Below, piece by piece: positions 35,231-46,200 of a stretch of DNA of 64,000 nucleotides (within the stretch, counting starts at the first letter, position 1; each line of letters opens with the position of its first letter). The notes under the pieces are model-generated. The model was given only the letters and a program-made list of their open reading frames with translations, did no database searches and was not told where the DNA came from. The translations under genes and the position numbers were made by a program. The stretch is from an uncultured Alphaproteobacteria bacterium (GTDB taxonomy: Bacteria; Pseudomonadota; Alphaproteobacteria; RF32; CAG-239). The stretch covers positions 434,001 through 498,000 of the forward strand of contig CALXPL010000001.1 in assembly GCA_944390275.1 (NCBI GenBank). The letters are read 5' to 3'.

Positions 35231-35891
35231 TATTGTGTTGTTCTTTCAAAAGTCCGCTGTCTTTGAAAAGTTGATACGTTTTTGTGTCATTAATGGTGAT
35301 TGCTGCGGTTAGAGCTTGGAATTGCGCATCTTGATTGCTGTATTTTATTAGGACTTTTATGATTTCTCTGGGGCTTCCTAAAAGAACTGCTAATGTTAGT
35401 GGGTAAACAGGATTTCCTTTGTATTCAAACGGTATATTGGTATTGGCTCCGTTTTGCAGTAATGCAACAATGGCTTCATAAGGAGCTTTGTGTATTAGTC
35501 CTGTGTATAAGGCTGTTTTTCCCTTGTTGTTTTTGTCATTGGGGTTAAGTCCATAATTAATCAGCATTTGTATCGTTTTTGCATTCGCTGATTGGTTTAA
35601 TGCTATTGCAAGTAAATTTTCTTTTTTGCTGTTTTCAAAACGAAAATCAGCTCCGGCGTTAATTAACTTTTTTATGATTATTGGTTTACTGTTGATTGTA
35701 CATGCTAAGCTCAATGGCGTGTAATCCTGATTGTATTTTTTATTTAAATACGCTCCATCGTTTATTGCTTGTTCGACATATTCTATATTATTTTCTATTA
35801 TTCCCAAATAAAGTCTTTTATCCGCTGTTATGTCTGAAGCACGTGCTGATATAGAAATAAAAATTAGTAGTAAAACTATAAAATTTTTCAT
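35202..35891 (-). CDS. secreted ankyrin-repeat protein
   Basis: The 229-aa product has a signal peptide (residues 1-18, ending SARAS) and about five ankyrin-like units, for example DYTPLSLACTINSKPIIIKKLINAGADF and GKTALYTGLIHKAPYEAIVALLQNGANTN. Ankyrin repeats mediate protein binding; location is probably periplasmic or beyond. Its 3' end overlaps rlmH tail to tail. The partner is unknown. Confidence 0.85.
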   Translation of the reverse strand: MKNFIVLLLIFISISARASDITADKRLYLGIIENNIEYVEQAINDGAYLNKKYNQDYTPLSLACTINSKPIIIKKLINAGADFRFENSKKENLLAIALNQSANAKTIQMLINYGLNPNDKNNKGKTALYTGLIHKAPYEAIVALLQNGANTNIPFEYKGNPVYPLTLAVLLGSPREIIKVLIKYSNQDAQFQALTAAITINDTKTYQLFKDSGLLKEQHNTIHDDTDGD

Positions 35892-35904
35892 GAGATATTA
35901 TTTC

Positions 35905-35937
35905 TAAAAAAACGCCAGCAGTTTTCCTGCCGGCGTT
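35905..35937 (-). terminator. intrinsic terminator of thrS
   Basis: On the minus strand AACGCCGGCAG and CTGCTGGCGTT pair around GAAAA and a T-run follows. Confidence 0.85.
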
Positions 35938-35943
35938 ACTTTG

Positions 35944-37869
35944 TTATTCGTCAAAATGCGGCATTTGAGCTTCTGAAACTAAATTGTTTATAAAATCATC
36001 AAGTTTCAAAATTTCTTGTTGCTCTATTCCCAAACGGCGAATCGTAACTGTGCCGTTTTCTTGTTCTTTGGCTCCGACGATTGCAATGAGCGGAATTTTC
36101 GAAAGAGAGTGTTCTCTTACTTTGTAATTTATTTTTTCATTACGCAAATCGCTTTTGGCTTTTATTCCGGCTTTTTTGAGTTTCTCACAGACTTCTTGAG
36201 CATAATTATTGAACTCGCTTACAATCGGGCAAACAACAACTTGTTCCGGAGATAACCACAAGGGCAGTTTTCCGGCATGGTGTTCTATCAAGATACCTAA
36301 GAAGCGCTCAATAGAGCCGAATAAAGCTCGGTGTAACATGACCGGTTGGTGTTTCTCTCCATCTTCGCCAATGTAGGAAATATCAAAACGTTGGGGTAGG
36401 TTCATATCGACTTGAATTGTACCACATTGCCATTCTCTACCAATGGCATCTTTTAATATGAATTCCAGTTTCGGGCCGTAAAAAGCTCCTTCGCCTTCAT
36501 TAATCTCAAATTCGTAGCCGTGAGAACTCAAGGCGTTGGCTAATGATTTTTCACATAAATCCCAGATTTCATCAGAGCCAATTCGTTTTTCCGGTCGGGT
36601 TGATAAATAAATTTTAACATCTTCAAAGCCGAAGTCTTTGTATATGTCTAAAATTAATTTCAACGTTGTAATGCATTCTTCTTCCATTTGTTCCGGAGTG
36701 CAGAAAATATGCGCATCATCTTGTGTAAATTCGCGAACTCTCATTAAGCCCATTAAAGAGCCGGAGGCTTCGTAACGATTTACTTTTCCGAACTCTGCTA
36801 CGCGCAAGGGTAAATCTCTATATGATTTTATTCCTTGTTTGTAAACCAATAATCCTCCCGGACAGTTCATCGGTTTTATGCAGAACCATTTGCCGTCTTC
36901 TGTTTGTCCGGAATAGTTATGGGCTCCATATTTTTCCCAGTGTCCTGATGTTTCCCATAGTATTCTATCCATGACGCGGGGGGTTGAAATTTCTATGTAG
37001 CCGTTATGTTCTTGGCGATTACGCATGTATTCGATTAATTTGCGATAAATGCGGTATCCTTTATCATGCCAAAATACAGCACCGGGAGCATATTCCGGTT
37101 CAAAGTGGAATAAATCCATTTCTTTTCCAAGTTTGCGATGGTCGCGTTTAGCTGCTTCTTCCAACATTTGCAGATAATTTTCTAAGTCTTTTTTATCTGT
37201 CCATGCGGTTGCGTAAATGCGTTGCAGCATTTCTTTGTTCGAATCGCCTCGCCAGTATGCTCCTGCAACTTTGGTTAATTTGAAGGCATTGCCTATTTTT
37301 CCTGTTGAAGGAACGTGTGGACCACGGCATAAATCTGTAAAATCTCCTTGGCGGTACAAAGAAATTGTTTCTGTTTCCGGTAAATCTTCTATGATTTCGG
37401 CTTTGTAATGCTCCCCTTTGTCTTTGAAGAATTTAATGGCTTCATTTCTCGGCATAACAATGCGTTCAATCTTTTCATCTCTTTTGATGATTTCGTGCAT
37501 CTTTTCTTCTATCTTTGCAAAATCTTCCGTTGTGAAAGGTTCTTTTCTGGCAAAATCATAGTAAAATCCGTTTTCAATAGCCGGTCCGATTGTTACTTGA
37601 ACATCAGGCCATAATTCTTTGACTGCTTGTGCCATAACGTGTGAGCAAGAATGGCGCAAGATATGTAAACCTTCCTTATCTTTACCGGTAATGATGGTTA
37701 CGGTTGCATCGGTCGTGATGGGAGTGCTTAAATCTTGTGTTGTTCCGTTAACATTTATTGCTAATGCCGCTTTGGCTAAGTTTGGACTGATTTTATTGGC
37801 GATATCTAATCCATTGACACCGCTTTCCATATTTATTATTGACCCATCGGGTAATTTTATTGCAACCAT
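35944..37869 (-). CDS. thrS: threonyl-tRNA synthetase
   Basis: The 641-aa class II synthetase charges tRNA-Thr. It has the N-terminal TGS domain (residues 1-60), the editing domain with HSCSHVMAQA (zinc-type HxxxH near 73) and the catalytic core with the CPGG segment MNCPGG. Motif 2 reads RVAEFGKVNRYEASG, motif 3 LHRALFGSIERFLGIL. The anticodon-binding domain is C-terminal. Length and order are standard. AGAGGT precedes the start, 23 nt after a glycosyltransferase gene. Confidence 0.97.
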   Translation of the reverse strand: MVAIKLPDGSIINMESGVNGLDIANKISPNLAKAALAINVNGTTQDLSTPITTDATVTIITGKDKEGLHILRHSCSHVMAQAVKELWPDVQVTIGPAIENGFYYDFARKEPFTTEDFAKIEEKMHEIIKRDEKIERIVMPRNEAIKFFKDKGEHYKAEIIEDLPETETISLYRQGDFTDLCRGPHVPSTGKIGNAFKLTKVAGAYWRGDSNKEMLQRIYATAWTDKKDLENYLQMLEEAAKRDHRKLGKEMDLFHFEPEYAPGAVFWHDKGYRIYRKLIEYMRNRQEHNGYIEISTPRVMDRILWETSGHWEKYGAHNYSGQTEDGKWFCIKPMNCPGGLLVYKQGIKSYRDLPLRVAEFGKVNRYEASGSLMGLMRVREFTQDDAHIFCTPEQMEEECITTLKLILDIYKDFGFEDVKIYLSTRPEKRIGSDEIWDLCEKSLANALSSHGYEFEINEGEGAFYGPKLEFILKDAIGREWQCGTIQVDMNLPQRFDISYIGEDGEKHQPVMLHRALFGSIERFLGILIEHHAGKLPLWLSPEQVVVCPIVSEFNNYAQEVCEKLKKAGIKAKSDLRNEKINYKVREHSLSKIPLIAIVGAKEQENGTVTIRRLGIEQQEILKLDDFINNLVSEAQMPHFDE

Positions 37870-37892
37870 AATTAAAATACCTCTTTTTTCTT

Positions 37893-39056
37893 TTATTGTT
37901 TTCTTTTTTCTTGATTTATCACCTCGCGATAAACCTCTATTGTTTTATCACACATAATTTGTTTTGTAAAATGTTCTCTTACATTTTTGATGGCGGCTTT
38001 AGAAATTTTTTGTTTTTCAGCTTCTTTTAACTCTAAAGCCCAGTCTAAAGCGTTTGCCAGCGATTGCGAATCGCCTGATTTAAAGAATTTTCCGGTAACA
38101 CCATCTTGAATTGTATCCAGACTTCCTCCAATGTTTGAGGCTATTACTATTTTTCCCATGGCTTGACCTTCAACGGAAATTCGTCCGAATGCTTCCGGTT
38201 CTATTGCCGTTGATAAAATTACGGTTGATACCATCATTAAAGCGGGGACATCGCTGTATCTTCCAAAAAAACCGACTCTGTTTTCTAAATCGTATTTCTT
38301 TGCCAGTTCTTTTAATGTATTTAGATATTTAATTCTGCCTTGCGAATCTCCGGTAATGATGCAGTAATAGTTTTGATTCTTCATTAGATGCAGAGCTTCA
38401 AGAAGTAAATGTTGTCCTTTCCAGTGTGTGATTCTTCCGGGAAGAAGAATTACCGGTTTGTCATCCGCAATATTGTATTCTTTAATTTTACTTATCATAC
38501 GGGCTTGCGTTACGGCTTGAGGTGAAAATTTTTCAATGTCTGCGCAGCGGTGGATTAAACGAATTTTTTCTTTATCAATTTTGTAATTTTTAATGATGTG
38601 ATTCTTTATATGATTGGATATTGCTATGACGCGTTCGCCGTAGGTCATTATTTTATTGTATAGTTTTTTTAATCCTAAGGGGCCTAAGCCATAAGTTCCG
38701 TGAAATGTGGTTATATAGTGGACGCCTGCTGCTTTTGCTGCCCAATAGGCACTCCATGCCGGTGCTCTTGAACGTGCGTGAACTATATTAATATTATTGT
38801 CTTTTATGTATTGGGCTAGTTTTTTAGCATTTGCTCTCATTGTAAAAATATTTTTGCTTTTTAAGGGAAGTGTTAGATGAGGAATTTTATTTCTTTTTAA
38901 TTCATTTACCATCCTTCCGCCTTGTGAGGCAACGAAATTTTTTATTCCTTGTTTCTTTAATTCTAATGCGATTTCTATGGTTCCCGTTTCAACGCCACCG
39001 GTTTCTAATTCCGGCAATACTTGTAATACAACAGGGGCTTGTTTATTTTCTTTCAT
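37893..39056 (-). CDS. family-4 glycosyltransferase
   Basis: The 387-aa product has a GT-B fold: N-terminal LQVLPELETGGVETGTIEIA, VHARSRAPAWSAYWAAKAAG, and in the C-terminal half ILLPGRITHWKGQHLLLEAL and the nucleotide-sugar site EPEAFGRISVEGQAMGKIVIASNIGG. It resembles WaaG/RfaB-type enzymes of lipopolysaccharide core synthesis, consistent with other envelope genes here. It reads into thrS, an unusual operon partner. Confidence 0.92.
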   Translation of the reverse strand: MKENKQAPVVLQVLPELETGGVETGTIEIALELKKQGIKNFVASQGGRMVNELKRNKIPHLTLPLKSKNIFTMRANAKKLAQYIKDNNINIVHARSRAPAWSAYWAAKAAGVHYITTFHGTYGLGPLGLKKLYNKIMTYGERVIAISNHIKNHIIKNYKIDKEKIRLIHRCADIEKFSPQAVTQARMISKIKEYNIADDKPVILLPGRITHWKGQHLLLEALHLMKNQNYYCIITGDSQGRIKYLNTLKELAKKYDLENRVGFFGRYSDVPALMMVSTVILSTAIEPEAFGRISVEGQAMGKIVIASNIGGSLDTIQDGVTGKFFKSGDSQSLANALDWALELKEAEKQKISKAAIKNVREHFTKQIMCDKTIEVYREVINQEKRKQ

Positions 39057-39168
39057 TTTTTTCCTTTTTGTTATTTCTCTTTTTCTTGAATTTATATCTA
39101 ATTTGGTTTTGCGCCAAGATTAATTTAATGAAAACTCACAAGGTTCATAAAGTTTCTTTATTTTTATG

Positions 39169-39199
39169 CAAAAAAACTCCAGAAAAAATCTGGAGTTTT
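39169..39199 (-). terminator. intrinsic terminator of tuf
   Basis: On the minus strand AAAACTCCAGA and CTGGAGTTTT pair around a T-rich loop, followed by further T residues. Confidence 0.88.
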
Positions 39200-39221
39200 G
39201 TTTGGATGTTTATTATTTTGA

Positions 39222-40412
39222 TTATTTAATAATCTTAGAAACAACACCTGCTCCGACAGTATGACCACCTTCACGGATAGCAAAACGAAGACCTTCGTTC
39301 ATAGCAATCGGGTGAATCAATTTTACTGTCATGCGAATGTTATCACCAGGCATAACCATTTCTGTACCTTCAGGTAATTCGATAGAACCTGTTACGTCTG
39401 TTGTACGGAAATAGAATTGTGGGCGATAGTTTGAGAAGAACGGAGTATGACGTCCACCTTCTTCTTTTGTCAAAATGTAGCATTCGCAGTTGAAGTCTGT
39501 GTGCGGAGTAATTGTTCCGGGAGCAGCCAAAACTTGACCACGTTCAACTTCTTCTCTCTTTGTACCACGTAACAATACACCGATGTTATCACCAGCTTCA
39601 CCTTCGTCCAACAATTTGCGGAACATTTCGATACCGGTACATGTTGTTTTTTGTGTCGGTCTAATACCAACGATTTCGATATCATCACCAACGTGCAATA
39701 CACCACGTTCAACACGACCTGTAACAACTGTACCACGGCCTGAAATTGAGAATACATCTTCAATTGGCATTAAGAATGGTTTATCTTTTGGACGATCCGG
39801 TTGTGGAATGTAACGATCTACTTCTTCCATTAATTTGACAATAGAGTCATGTCCAATCTTCGGATCCCCATTTTCCAAAGTTACTAATGCTGAACCTCTT
39901 ACTACAGGAATTTCATCTCCGGGGAAGTCATAAGATGACAAAAGTTCACGAATTTCCATTTCTACCAAGTCTAATAATTCTGGATCATCTACTTGGTCAA
40001 CTTTGTTCATGTAAACAACAATTGCAGGAACGCCAACTTGACGAGCCAACAAAATGTGTTCACGTGTTTGAGGCATCGGGCCATCTGCTGCAGATACAAC
40101 CAAAATTGCACCATCCATTTGGGCTGCACCTGTAATCATGTTCTTTACATAGTCTGCGTGTCCTGGGCAGTCAACGTGAGCATAGTGACGATTATCTGTT
40201 TCATATTCTACGTGTGATGTTGAAATGGTAATACCACGAGCTCTTTCTTCAGGTGCTTTATCGATTTGATCATATGCTGTGAAGTTTGCTCCACCTTTTT
40301 CTGCCAATACTTTTGTGATGGCTGCTGTTAATGTAGTTTTACCGTGGTCTACGTGACCGATTGTGCCGATGTTGCAGTGCGGCTTGCTACGTTCAAATTT
40401 CTCTTTTGCCAT
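39222..40412 (-). CDS. tuf: elongation factor Tu
   Basis: The 396-aa GTPase delivers aminoacyl-tRNA to the ribosome. G motifs are intact: GHVDHGKTT (G1), RGITI (G2), DCPGHADY (G3), NKVD (G4) and GSAL (G5). Domains II and III follow with normal length. It is downstream of tRNA-Tyr and tRNA-Gly, a widespread bacterial layout. Confidence 0.98.
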   Translation of the reverse strand: MAKEKFERSKPHCNIGTIGHVDHGKTTLTAAITKVLAEKGGANFTAYDQIDKAPEERARGITISTSHVEYETDNRHYAHVDCPGHADYVKNMITGAAQMDGAILVVSAADGPMPQTREHILLARQVGVPAIVVYMNKVDQVDDPELLDLVEMEIRELLSSYDFPGDEIPVVRGSALVTLENGDPKIGHDSIVKLMEEVDRYIPQPDRPKDKPFLMPIEDVFSISGRGTVVTGRVERGVLHVGDDIEIVGIRPTQKTTCTGIEMFRKLLDEGEAGDNIGVLLRGTKREEVERGQVLAAPGTITPHTDFNCECYILTKEEGGRHTPFFSNYRPQFYFRTTDVTGSIELPEGTEMVMPGDNIRMTVKLIHPIAMNEGLRFAIREGGHTVGAGVVSKIIK

Positions 40413-40466
40413 TATTATAAATCCTAAAGTTTAATGTTAAGACTGTGTTCAAAAGGGAAGTTTATT

Positions 40467-40540
40467 TGGAGCGGGTGAGGGGAATCGAACCCCCGTCATA
40501 AGCTTGGAAGGCTTCTGCTCTACCATTGAGCTACACCCGC
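40467..40540 (-). tRNA. tRNA-Gly (anticodon TCC)
   Basis: The acceptor stem GCGGGTG/CACCCGC, D-arm with AATGGTAGAGC, anticodon TCC in loop CTTCCAA, T-loop TTCGATT and an encoded CCA are all present. Confidence 0.96.
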
Positions 40541-40579
40541 TTAAAACCCCTCTTTTGAGTATGCCCGCTTGAATTAAAA

Positions 40580-40665
40580 TGGTGGAGGGGGAAAGATTTG
40601 AACTTTCGTAGACCTAAGTCGACGGATTTACAGTCCGTTGCATTTGACCGCTCTGCCACCCCTCC
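40580..40665 (-). tRNA. tRNA-Tyr (anticodon GTA)
   Basis: The acceptor stem GGAGGGG/CCCCTCC, anticodon stem CGGA/TCCG around a GTA anticodon, a long variable arm and encoded CCA identify a tyrosine tRNA. It is first in the tRNA-Tyr, tRNA-Gly, tuf run. Confidence 0.96.
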
Positions 40666-40834
40666 ATGTTAATCCAATTTACGGGTAGAGGATCTTACTT
40701 TTGTGTAATCACTACCTCGCAAATTAATAGCATTTATGCGGAAATGTCAATACCTTTTTTATATATTTCTTAATTTATTTGTTTTATTATTCTCCTTTAG
40801 TGAGGTAACTCATTCTGTTTGCGGGAGTTTATTT

Positions 40835-41731
40835 ATGACTATCTTAACCGAAAATGTGAATCCAAATACCGAAAATATTGATTTGGAAAGTGTAATCAAC
40901 ATCCTTACTTTGATGAATAATGAAGATAAAAAGGTTGCTTCATCTGTTGAGAAAGTTTTACCTCAAGTTGCCGATGCCGTGAATGCTATCGTTAAGGCTT
41001 TTCAAAATAACGGGAGACTCGCTTATTTTGGGTCAGGGACAAGCGGTCGAATCGGCATCTTAGATGCCTCTGAGTGTCCTCCGACTTTCAGTGTGGATAA
41101 AAATTTGGTGCAAGCTTTTATTGCCGGTGGAAATGATGCTGTTGTTCATGCCGTAGAACATGCCGAAGATAATCTTGTTTTTGCGCAAAAGGATATTCTA
41201 ACGTTTAATCCTCAAAAAAATGACGTCGTCGTGGCTCTGTCTGCTTCGGGTAATCCTAACTATTGCCTTGAAGTCTTGCGTCTTGCCAAAGATTGCGGTG
41301 CAACAACCGTGGCTGTTTCTTCCAATCCTGATGCGAAAATTAAGGATATTGCCGATATTTTTATTAATCCTTTGGTTGGACCGGAAGTTATTGCCGGTTC
41401 TAGCCGTTTGAAGTCCGGTACGGCTCAAAAATTGATTGTTAATATGCTTACAACGGCTTCTATGATTCGAATCGGTAAAACTTATAAAAATTTAATGGCC
41501 GATGTTTGTGTATCTAATGATAAACTTTATAAACGTGCCTGCCATATTATTGCCGATATTACCGGTGTTTCTTTATCAAATGCCGAATCGTATCTGAAAA
41601 AAGCTAATAACCGTGTTAAAACAGCGTGCGTGATGATTTTGAAAGATTGTTCTTGTGAAAAAGCTGATTTTTTATTAAATAAACATAACGGAATTTTACG
41701 AAAAGTTTTACAGGATAATGCCGATGAGTAA
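40835..41731 (+). CDS. murQ: N-acetylmuramic acid 6-phosphate etherase
   Basis: MurQ cleaves the lactyl ether of MurNAc-6-phosphate to give GlcNAc-6-phosphate, recycling peptidoglycan sugars. The start at ATG 40835 follows GGGAG and gives 298 aa, the usual length; an in-frame upstream codon would add a spurious hydrophobic leader. Motifs: YFGSGTSGRIGILDASECPPTF (SIS domain), ALSASGNPNYCLEVL and the Glu-bearing GPEVIAGSSRLKSGTAQK. It overlaps rlmB by 8 nt. Confidence 0.95.
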   Translation: MTILTENVNPNTENIDLESVINILTLMNNEDKKVASSVEKVLPQVADAVNAIVKAFQNNGRLAYFGSGTSGRIGILDASECPPTFSVDKNLVQAFIAGGNDAVVHAVEHAEDNLVFAQKDILTFNPQKNDVVVALSASGNPNYCLEVLRLAKDCGATTVAVSSNPDAKIKDIADIFINPLVGPEVIAGSSRLKSGTAQKLIVNMLTTASMIRIGKTYKNLMADVCVSNDKLYKRACHIIADITGVSLSNAESYLKKANNRVKTACVMILKDCSCEKADFLLNKHNGILRKVLQDNADE

Positions 41732-42491
41732 TAAAACTAAAAAAAATGTTTCTTCTTCTAAAAATAATTCTTTGCTTATTTACGGAAAACATCCCGTCGA
41801 AGCGGCTATGCGTAATAAACACCGACTTATTTCTCAGGTTTTTGCTTGTTCGGAAAATGTAGAGTTCGTAAAAAAACTTTTATCGGATAATCACCGGACT
41901 TCGACACTGCTTAATATTGTTCAACGAAAGGAAATTGATAAATTACTTCCTCCCGATGCCGTTCATCAAGGAGTTATTGCTTTTTCTCAACCTTTAGATT
42001 GGGGAGCTTTTGAAGATTTTTATGAAATTTTGGCACAGAAAGAATCTGCAAAGGTTCTTGTTTTGGATCAAGTAACCGATCCTCAAAATATTGGTGCCAT
42101 TATTCGTTCTTGTGCGGCTTTTAATGCCGATGCTTTGATTGTGCAAGATAAAAATTCTCCTCAAGAAACTGCTGCTATGATTAAAGCTTCTGCCGGAACC
42201 ATAGAGCTTGTTCCTGTTTTGCGTGTCGTTAATCTAACAAGAGCCTTAGAACAACTGCAAAAAATTGATTTTTGGGTTCTCGGAATGGATGGCAAAGCTC
42301 AAATGACTTTGGATAAAATTAAAAAGCCTTCTAAAGTTGCTCTGGTTATGGGAAGTGAAGGTTCAGGTATGCGGCGTTTGGTTCAAGAGGCGTGTGATGA
42401 AATTGTTAAACTGCCGATAAATCCTTTGGTCGAAAGTTTGAATGTTTCTACCGCGGCGGCAATTGCTTTATATGAATTTTCTCGGGAATAG
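41724..42491 (+). CDS. rlmB: 23S rRNA 2'-O-methyltransferase RlmB (TrmH family)
   Basis: The SPOUT-class enzyme methylates the ribose of G2251. The 255-aa product has the N-terminal substrate domain with YGKHPVEAAM and the catalytic part with LDQVTDPQNIGAIIRSCAAF, VALVMGSEGSGMRRLV and LPINPLVESLNVSTAAAIALYE, the three TrmH motifs. The start ATG at 41724 overlaps the murQ stop (ATGAGTAA); an ATG at 41718 is equally possible. Confidence 0.92.
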   Translation: MSNKTKKNVSSSKNNSLLIYGKHPVEAAMRNKHRLISQVFACSENVEFVKKLLSDNHRTSTLLNIVQRKEIDKLLPPDAVHQGVIAFSQPLDWGAFEDFYEILAQKESAKVLVLDQVTDPQNIGAIIRSCAAFNADALIVQDKNSPQETAAMIKASAGTIELVPVLRVVNLTRALEQLQKIDFWVLGMDGKAQMTLDKIKKPSKVALVMGSEGSGMRRLVQEACDEIVKLPINPLVESLNVSTAAAIALYEFSRE

Positions 42492-42496
42492 GTTTT

Positions 42497-43237
42497 ATGT
42501 TTTCTATTGAAATAAAAAATTTATATAAGAATTTTGGCGATATTACCGCTATTCAAGATTTTAATTTTAAGGCGAAAGATGGCGAAATTATTGCTCTCTT
42601 AGGACCGAACGGCGCCGGAAAGTCAACTCTTATGAATATGATTACCGGTTACTTAACACCATCATGCGGTGATATTAAAATTTTGGGAAAAGATATTAAA
42701 GATTATCCTCTCGAAGCCAAAAAAAATATAGGCTTCTTATCCGAAGGGGCTCCCATGTACCCGGATATGTCCGTGCGGCGGTTTTTAATTTATATGGCAG
42801 AGCTGCGCGGTTTTTTTGGTAAAGAAGCTCAACAACGTGTTAAGCAAGTTGCGCAAACCGCGCAAGTCGAACCTGTTTTGTCTCAAAAAATTGAAACTTT
42901 ATCAAAAGGTTATGTTCGTCGTGTCGGATTTGCGCAAAGTATTTTGAGTAATCCTGAAATTTTGTTGCTCGATGAACCAACGGATGGTCTTGATCCTAAT
43001 CAAAAAGAACATATTCGAAAATTGATTCAACAAATGGGAAAACAAAAAACTATTCTTATTTCAACGCATCTTCTTGAAGAAGCGGAAACAATATGTACGC
43101 GAATCGTGTTGTTGAATAAAGGAAACATAATTGCCGACGGTTCTTTGAAAGATGTTTTAAAACAAACTAAAACCAAATCTTTAGCTGAGACTTTCCGTGT
43201 GTTAACCACAACCGAAGAGGAGATTGTGCATGCTTAA
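42497..43237 (+). CDS. ABC transporter ATP-binding protein (GldA-like)
   Basis: The 246-aa ATPase has Walker A GPNGAGKST (about 35-43), a Q-loop region SEGAPMYPD, an unusual signature LSKGYVRRVG, Walker B ILLLDEPTDGLDP and the switch His in ISTHLLEEA. It powers the permease encoded by the overlapping next gene. By the partner's domains it matches GldA/CcmA-type gliding or export systems. Confidence 0.93.
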   Translation: MFSIEIKNLYKNFGDITAIQDFNFKAKDGEIIALLGPNGAGKSTLMNMITGYLTPSCGDIKILGKDIKDYPLEAKKNIGFLSEGAPMYPDMSVRRFLIYMAELRGFFGKEAQQRVKQVAQTAQVEPVLSQKIETLSKGYVRRVGFAQSILSNPEILLLDEPTDGLDPNQKEHIRKLIQQMGKQKTILISTHLLEEAETICTRIVLLNKGNIIADGSLKDVLKQTKTKSLAETFRVLTTTEEEIVHA

Positions 43238-46200
43238 AATAGGGGTCGTTGCCAAAAATGAGCTTATTCGCTATTTCCTGTCTCCTTTGGCTTATGTTTA
43301 TCTTATTTCTTTCTTAGTACTTAATGCCTCTTTTGCTCTTTATTTCGGTCATTTCTTTGAACGTAGTAGTGCGGATTTGTCTTCAATGTTTGCGTATCAA
43401 CCATGGCTCTATTTATTGTTTGTTTCCGGAATTTCAATGCGTTTGTGGGCTGAGGAATTTCGGACAAAGACAATTGTCCAAGTTGTTACAATGCCGGTAT
43501 CTATCACTCAACTGGTTTGGGGAAAATTTTTGGCTTCGTGGCTTTTCTGCCTTTTTGCTTTGTTTTTAACATTTCCTTTTGTGATTACGGTTTCGGTTTT
43601 AGGAACTCCTGATTATGGTGTTATTTTTTCCGGATATTTGGCAAGCTCGGTTTTGGCCGCTTGTATGCTGGCTATTTCGCAAACAATGTCCTCTTTGACT
43701 AAAAATCAGGTCATTGCATTAGTTTTAGCCGTTATTGCTAATTTGATTTTCTTTTTAAGCGGCTTGGAATATGTTCTTGCTTTTTTCCGAATCTTTTTAC
43801 CTCTGCCCATTGTGGACATGATTGCTTCTTTTAGTTTTTTGACGCATTTTAATATGATGATTGAAGGGCTTTTGGAATTTCGCGACATTGTCTTCTTTTT
43901 ATCTTTAATTCTCTTGTTTAACTTCACAACAATTCTTGTTGTCAGTTTTCGTACTTCCGGAAGTTCTCATCTTCTTAAATCAGCCTCGCGCAATTACTAT
44001 ATTCTCTTTTTTATTTGTTTGCTTTTAGCTTTTGTCGGTATTAATTTGTTGGCGAATTCTTTTTTACGTCGTTTTCAATTTGATTTTACCGAAGAAAAAG
44101 TTTTTACAATTACGGAACCAACTCTTAAGGTTTTAGAAAATATTGAGTATCCGGTTACTGCTAAGTTGTATTATTCTAAAATCCTTGAAAAGAAAAATCC
44201 TAATTTGCGGCAGATGTTTGACAAAGTGCGAATTCTTTTAGAACAATATGCCCGAGTTTCTGACGGAAAGTTTAGTTTTCGCATTTATAATCCCGAAGTT
44301 TTCAGTAATCGCGAAGATCAAGCCTTGGCTGACGGTATGCAGCCTTTACCGATTATTGACCTTAATCAAAATGCCTTTTTTGGAATTCGTTTTACCGATG
44401 AATTGGATAATCATGCGGTTATTCCGTTCTTTGCTTTGGAACGAATTAATTTTCTTGAACAGGATTTGACTTCAAAAATTTATACATTAAATCATAGAAA
44501 AAAAACTGTCGGAATTTTAACACCTTTGTCTGTTTTTGATACTGTTCAGGACAATAATATTGTTACGCAAAAATGGCAATTTGTATCGCAAATTGAAGAA
44601 TTTTATAATGTGGTTAATGTGCAAACAACCGATGATATTGATGGGTTGGATGCTTTAATTATTGTTTATCCTCGTCATTTAACCGATGCGGTTGTTGAGA
44701 AAATTAAAAACTATTCTAATCAAGGCGGAAAAATTTTGCTTTTTGCCGATGTTGCTCCTGAAGCTGCGCGTATCTATTCTCCGAATAATAATGATTTATT
44801 GCCTTCGGATCTTTCTGGCTTGGATAGTTTTTGGGGATTTCGTTTTAATACTCAAAAAGTGGTGGCTGATTTGACGAATTCTTTGACGGTTGATGCTACC
44901 AATAATTATCGTACGAATCCGACTTTTACTCAGGATGTTTTACAGTTTATTTTGAAACAACGTAATTTTAATAAACAAGCTCCGGAAATGATGCAACTTA
45001 ATGAAATTCTTTTTGCTTCTGCTTCGGTGATTGAACCGTTAGAAAAGGCCAATGTTGCTTTTACGCCGCTGATTTCCGCAAGTTTGAATTCGCAACTTAT
45101 GCCGGCTCTTGCTGCTCAGAGAAGTGTTTCTCCTGAGCGTCTTTTACAAAATTTTCAGCCCGATGTCGAGGACAAAGTTTTAGCGGCTAAAATTGTCAGT
45201 CTTGATGAAAAACGCCCTTATCAAGTTATTGCCGTGGCAGATACGGATATGCTTTATGATTCTTTTTGGGCAACTTCTCAGGTCGTTCTAGATAAAACTT
45301 ATGTTGTTCCTCTGTTGGATAATGTCAATTTTGTTTTAAATTCTTTAGAAAGTTTAATTGGTGAAGATGTTAATTTAATAGGTTTAAGGGGAAAAAATGC
45401 GCGACGCCGTTCTTTTGAAAATGTTGAAAAAATGCGTCGTGATAATGAACGTAATTATAAAGTTAAAGAAGCTGAAATATTTCAAAAAATGACAACTGCA
45501 AAAAAGAATATGCAGGATATTTGGAATAAAAAAGATTTTGAAGAAAGAAGTAATTTTACTCCTGATGAATTAGCCGTTATTTCCGGAGTTCGTAAAACAT
45601 TAGATGATTTGCGCTTGGAACTTGCCGACATTCGCAAAAATGCCAATGTGCAGATTGCGCAAATTGATTTTAAAGTGAAGTTTTTTAATATTTATTTGCT
45701 TCCGCTTCTCTTCTTGACCGGATGGGGAATTTGGGGAATTATAAGACGCAAGCGCCGTCAACATTTTACGCGTTTTCAGTTTAATTCTCAGGTGTTTGTT
45801 GCGGCAGGGATTTCGTTGCTGATTCTTGCTTTGGGGTTGACTGCCGTTCATTTTCAAAATTATAATTCTAACCAGCTGTTAGAAGATACAAAAGTTTTTC
45901 CGAAGTTGCCGGATGAGATTAATCAAATAACGGAAATTTCATTGACAAGTCATTCTTCACAGCTTGATTTTTATAAAAAAGAGGGAATTTGGTATTTGAA
46001 AAATTTTGAACATTTTCCTCTTTATCAAGAAAGAATCCGTAGTTTTTTGAGTGCTTTGTTAGAAGCTCGTTATTATGAACGAAAAACCTCTAATGCGGAA
46101 TTTTTACAGCGTTTCCATTTAAATCCCGTTGCGGATAAAGATTCCAAAAATCTGCGAATCGAATTGAAAAATTTACAAGGTGATGTTCTTGAAGGTTTTG

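Noticed and set aside
40736..40834. Signal-peptide-like extension of MurQ
   Set aside because: MurQ is cytosolic; the extension starts in the leader without a ribosome site, and ATG 40835 gives the normal length.
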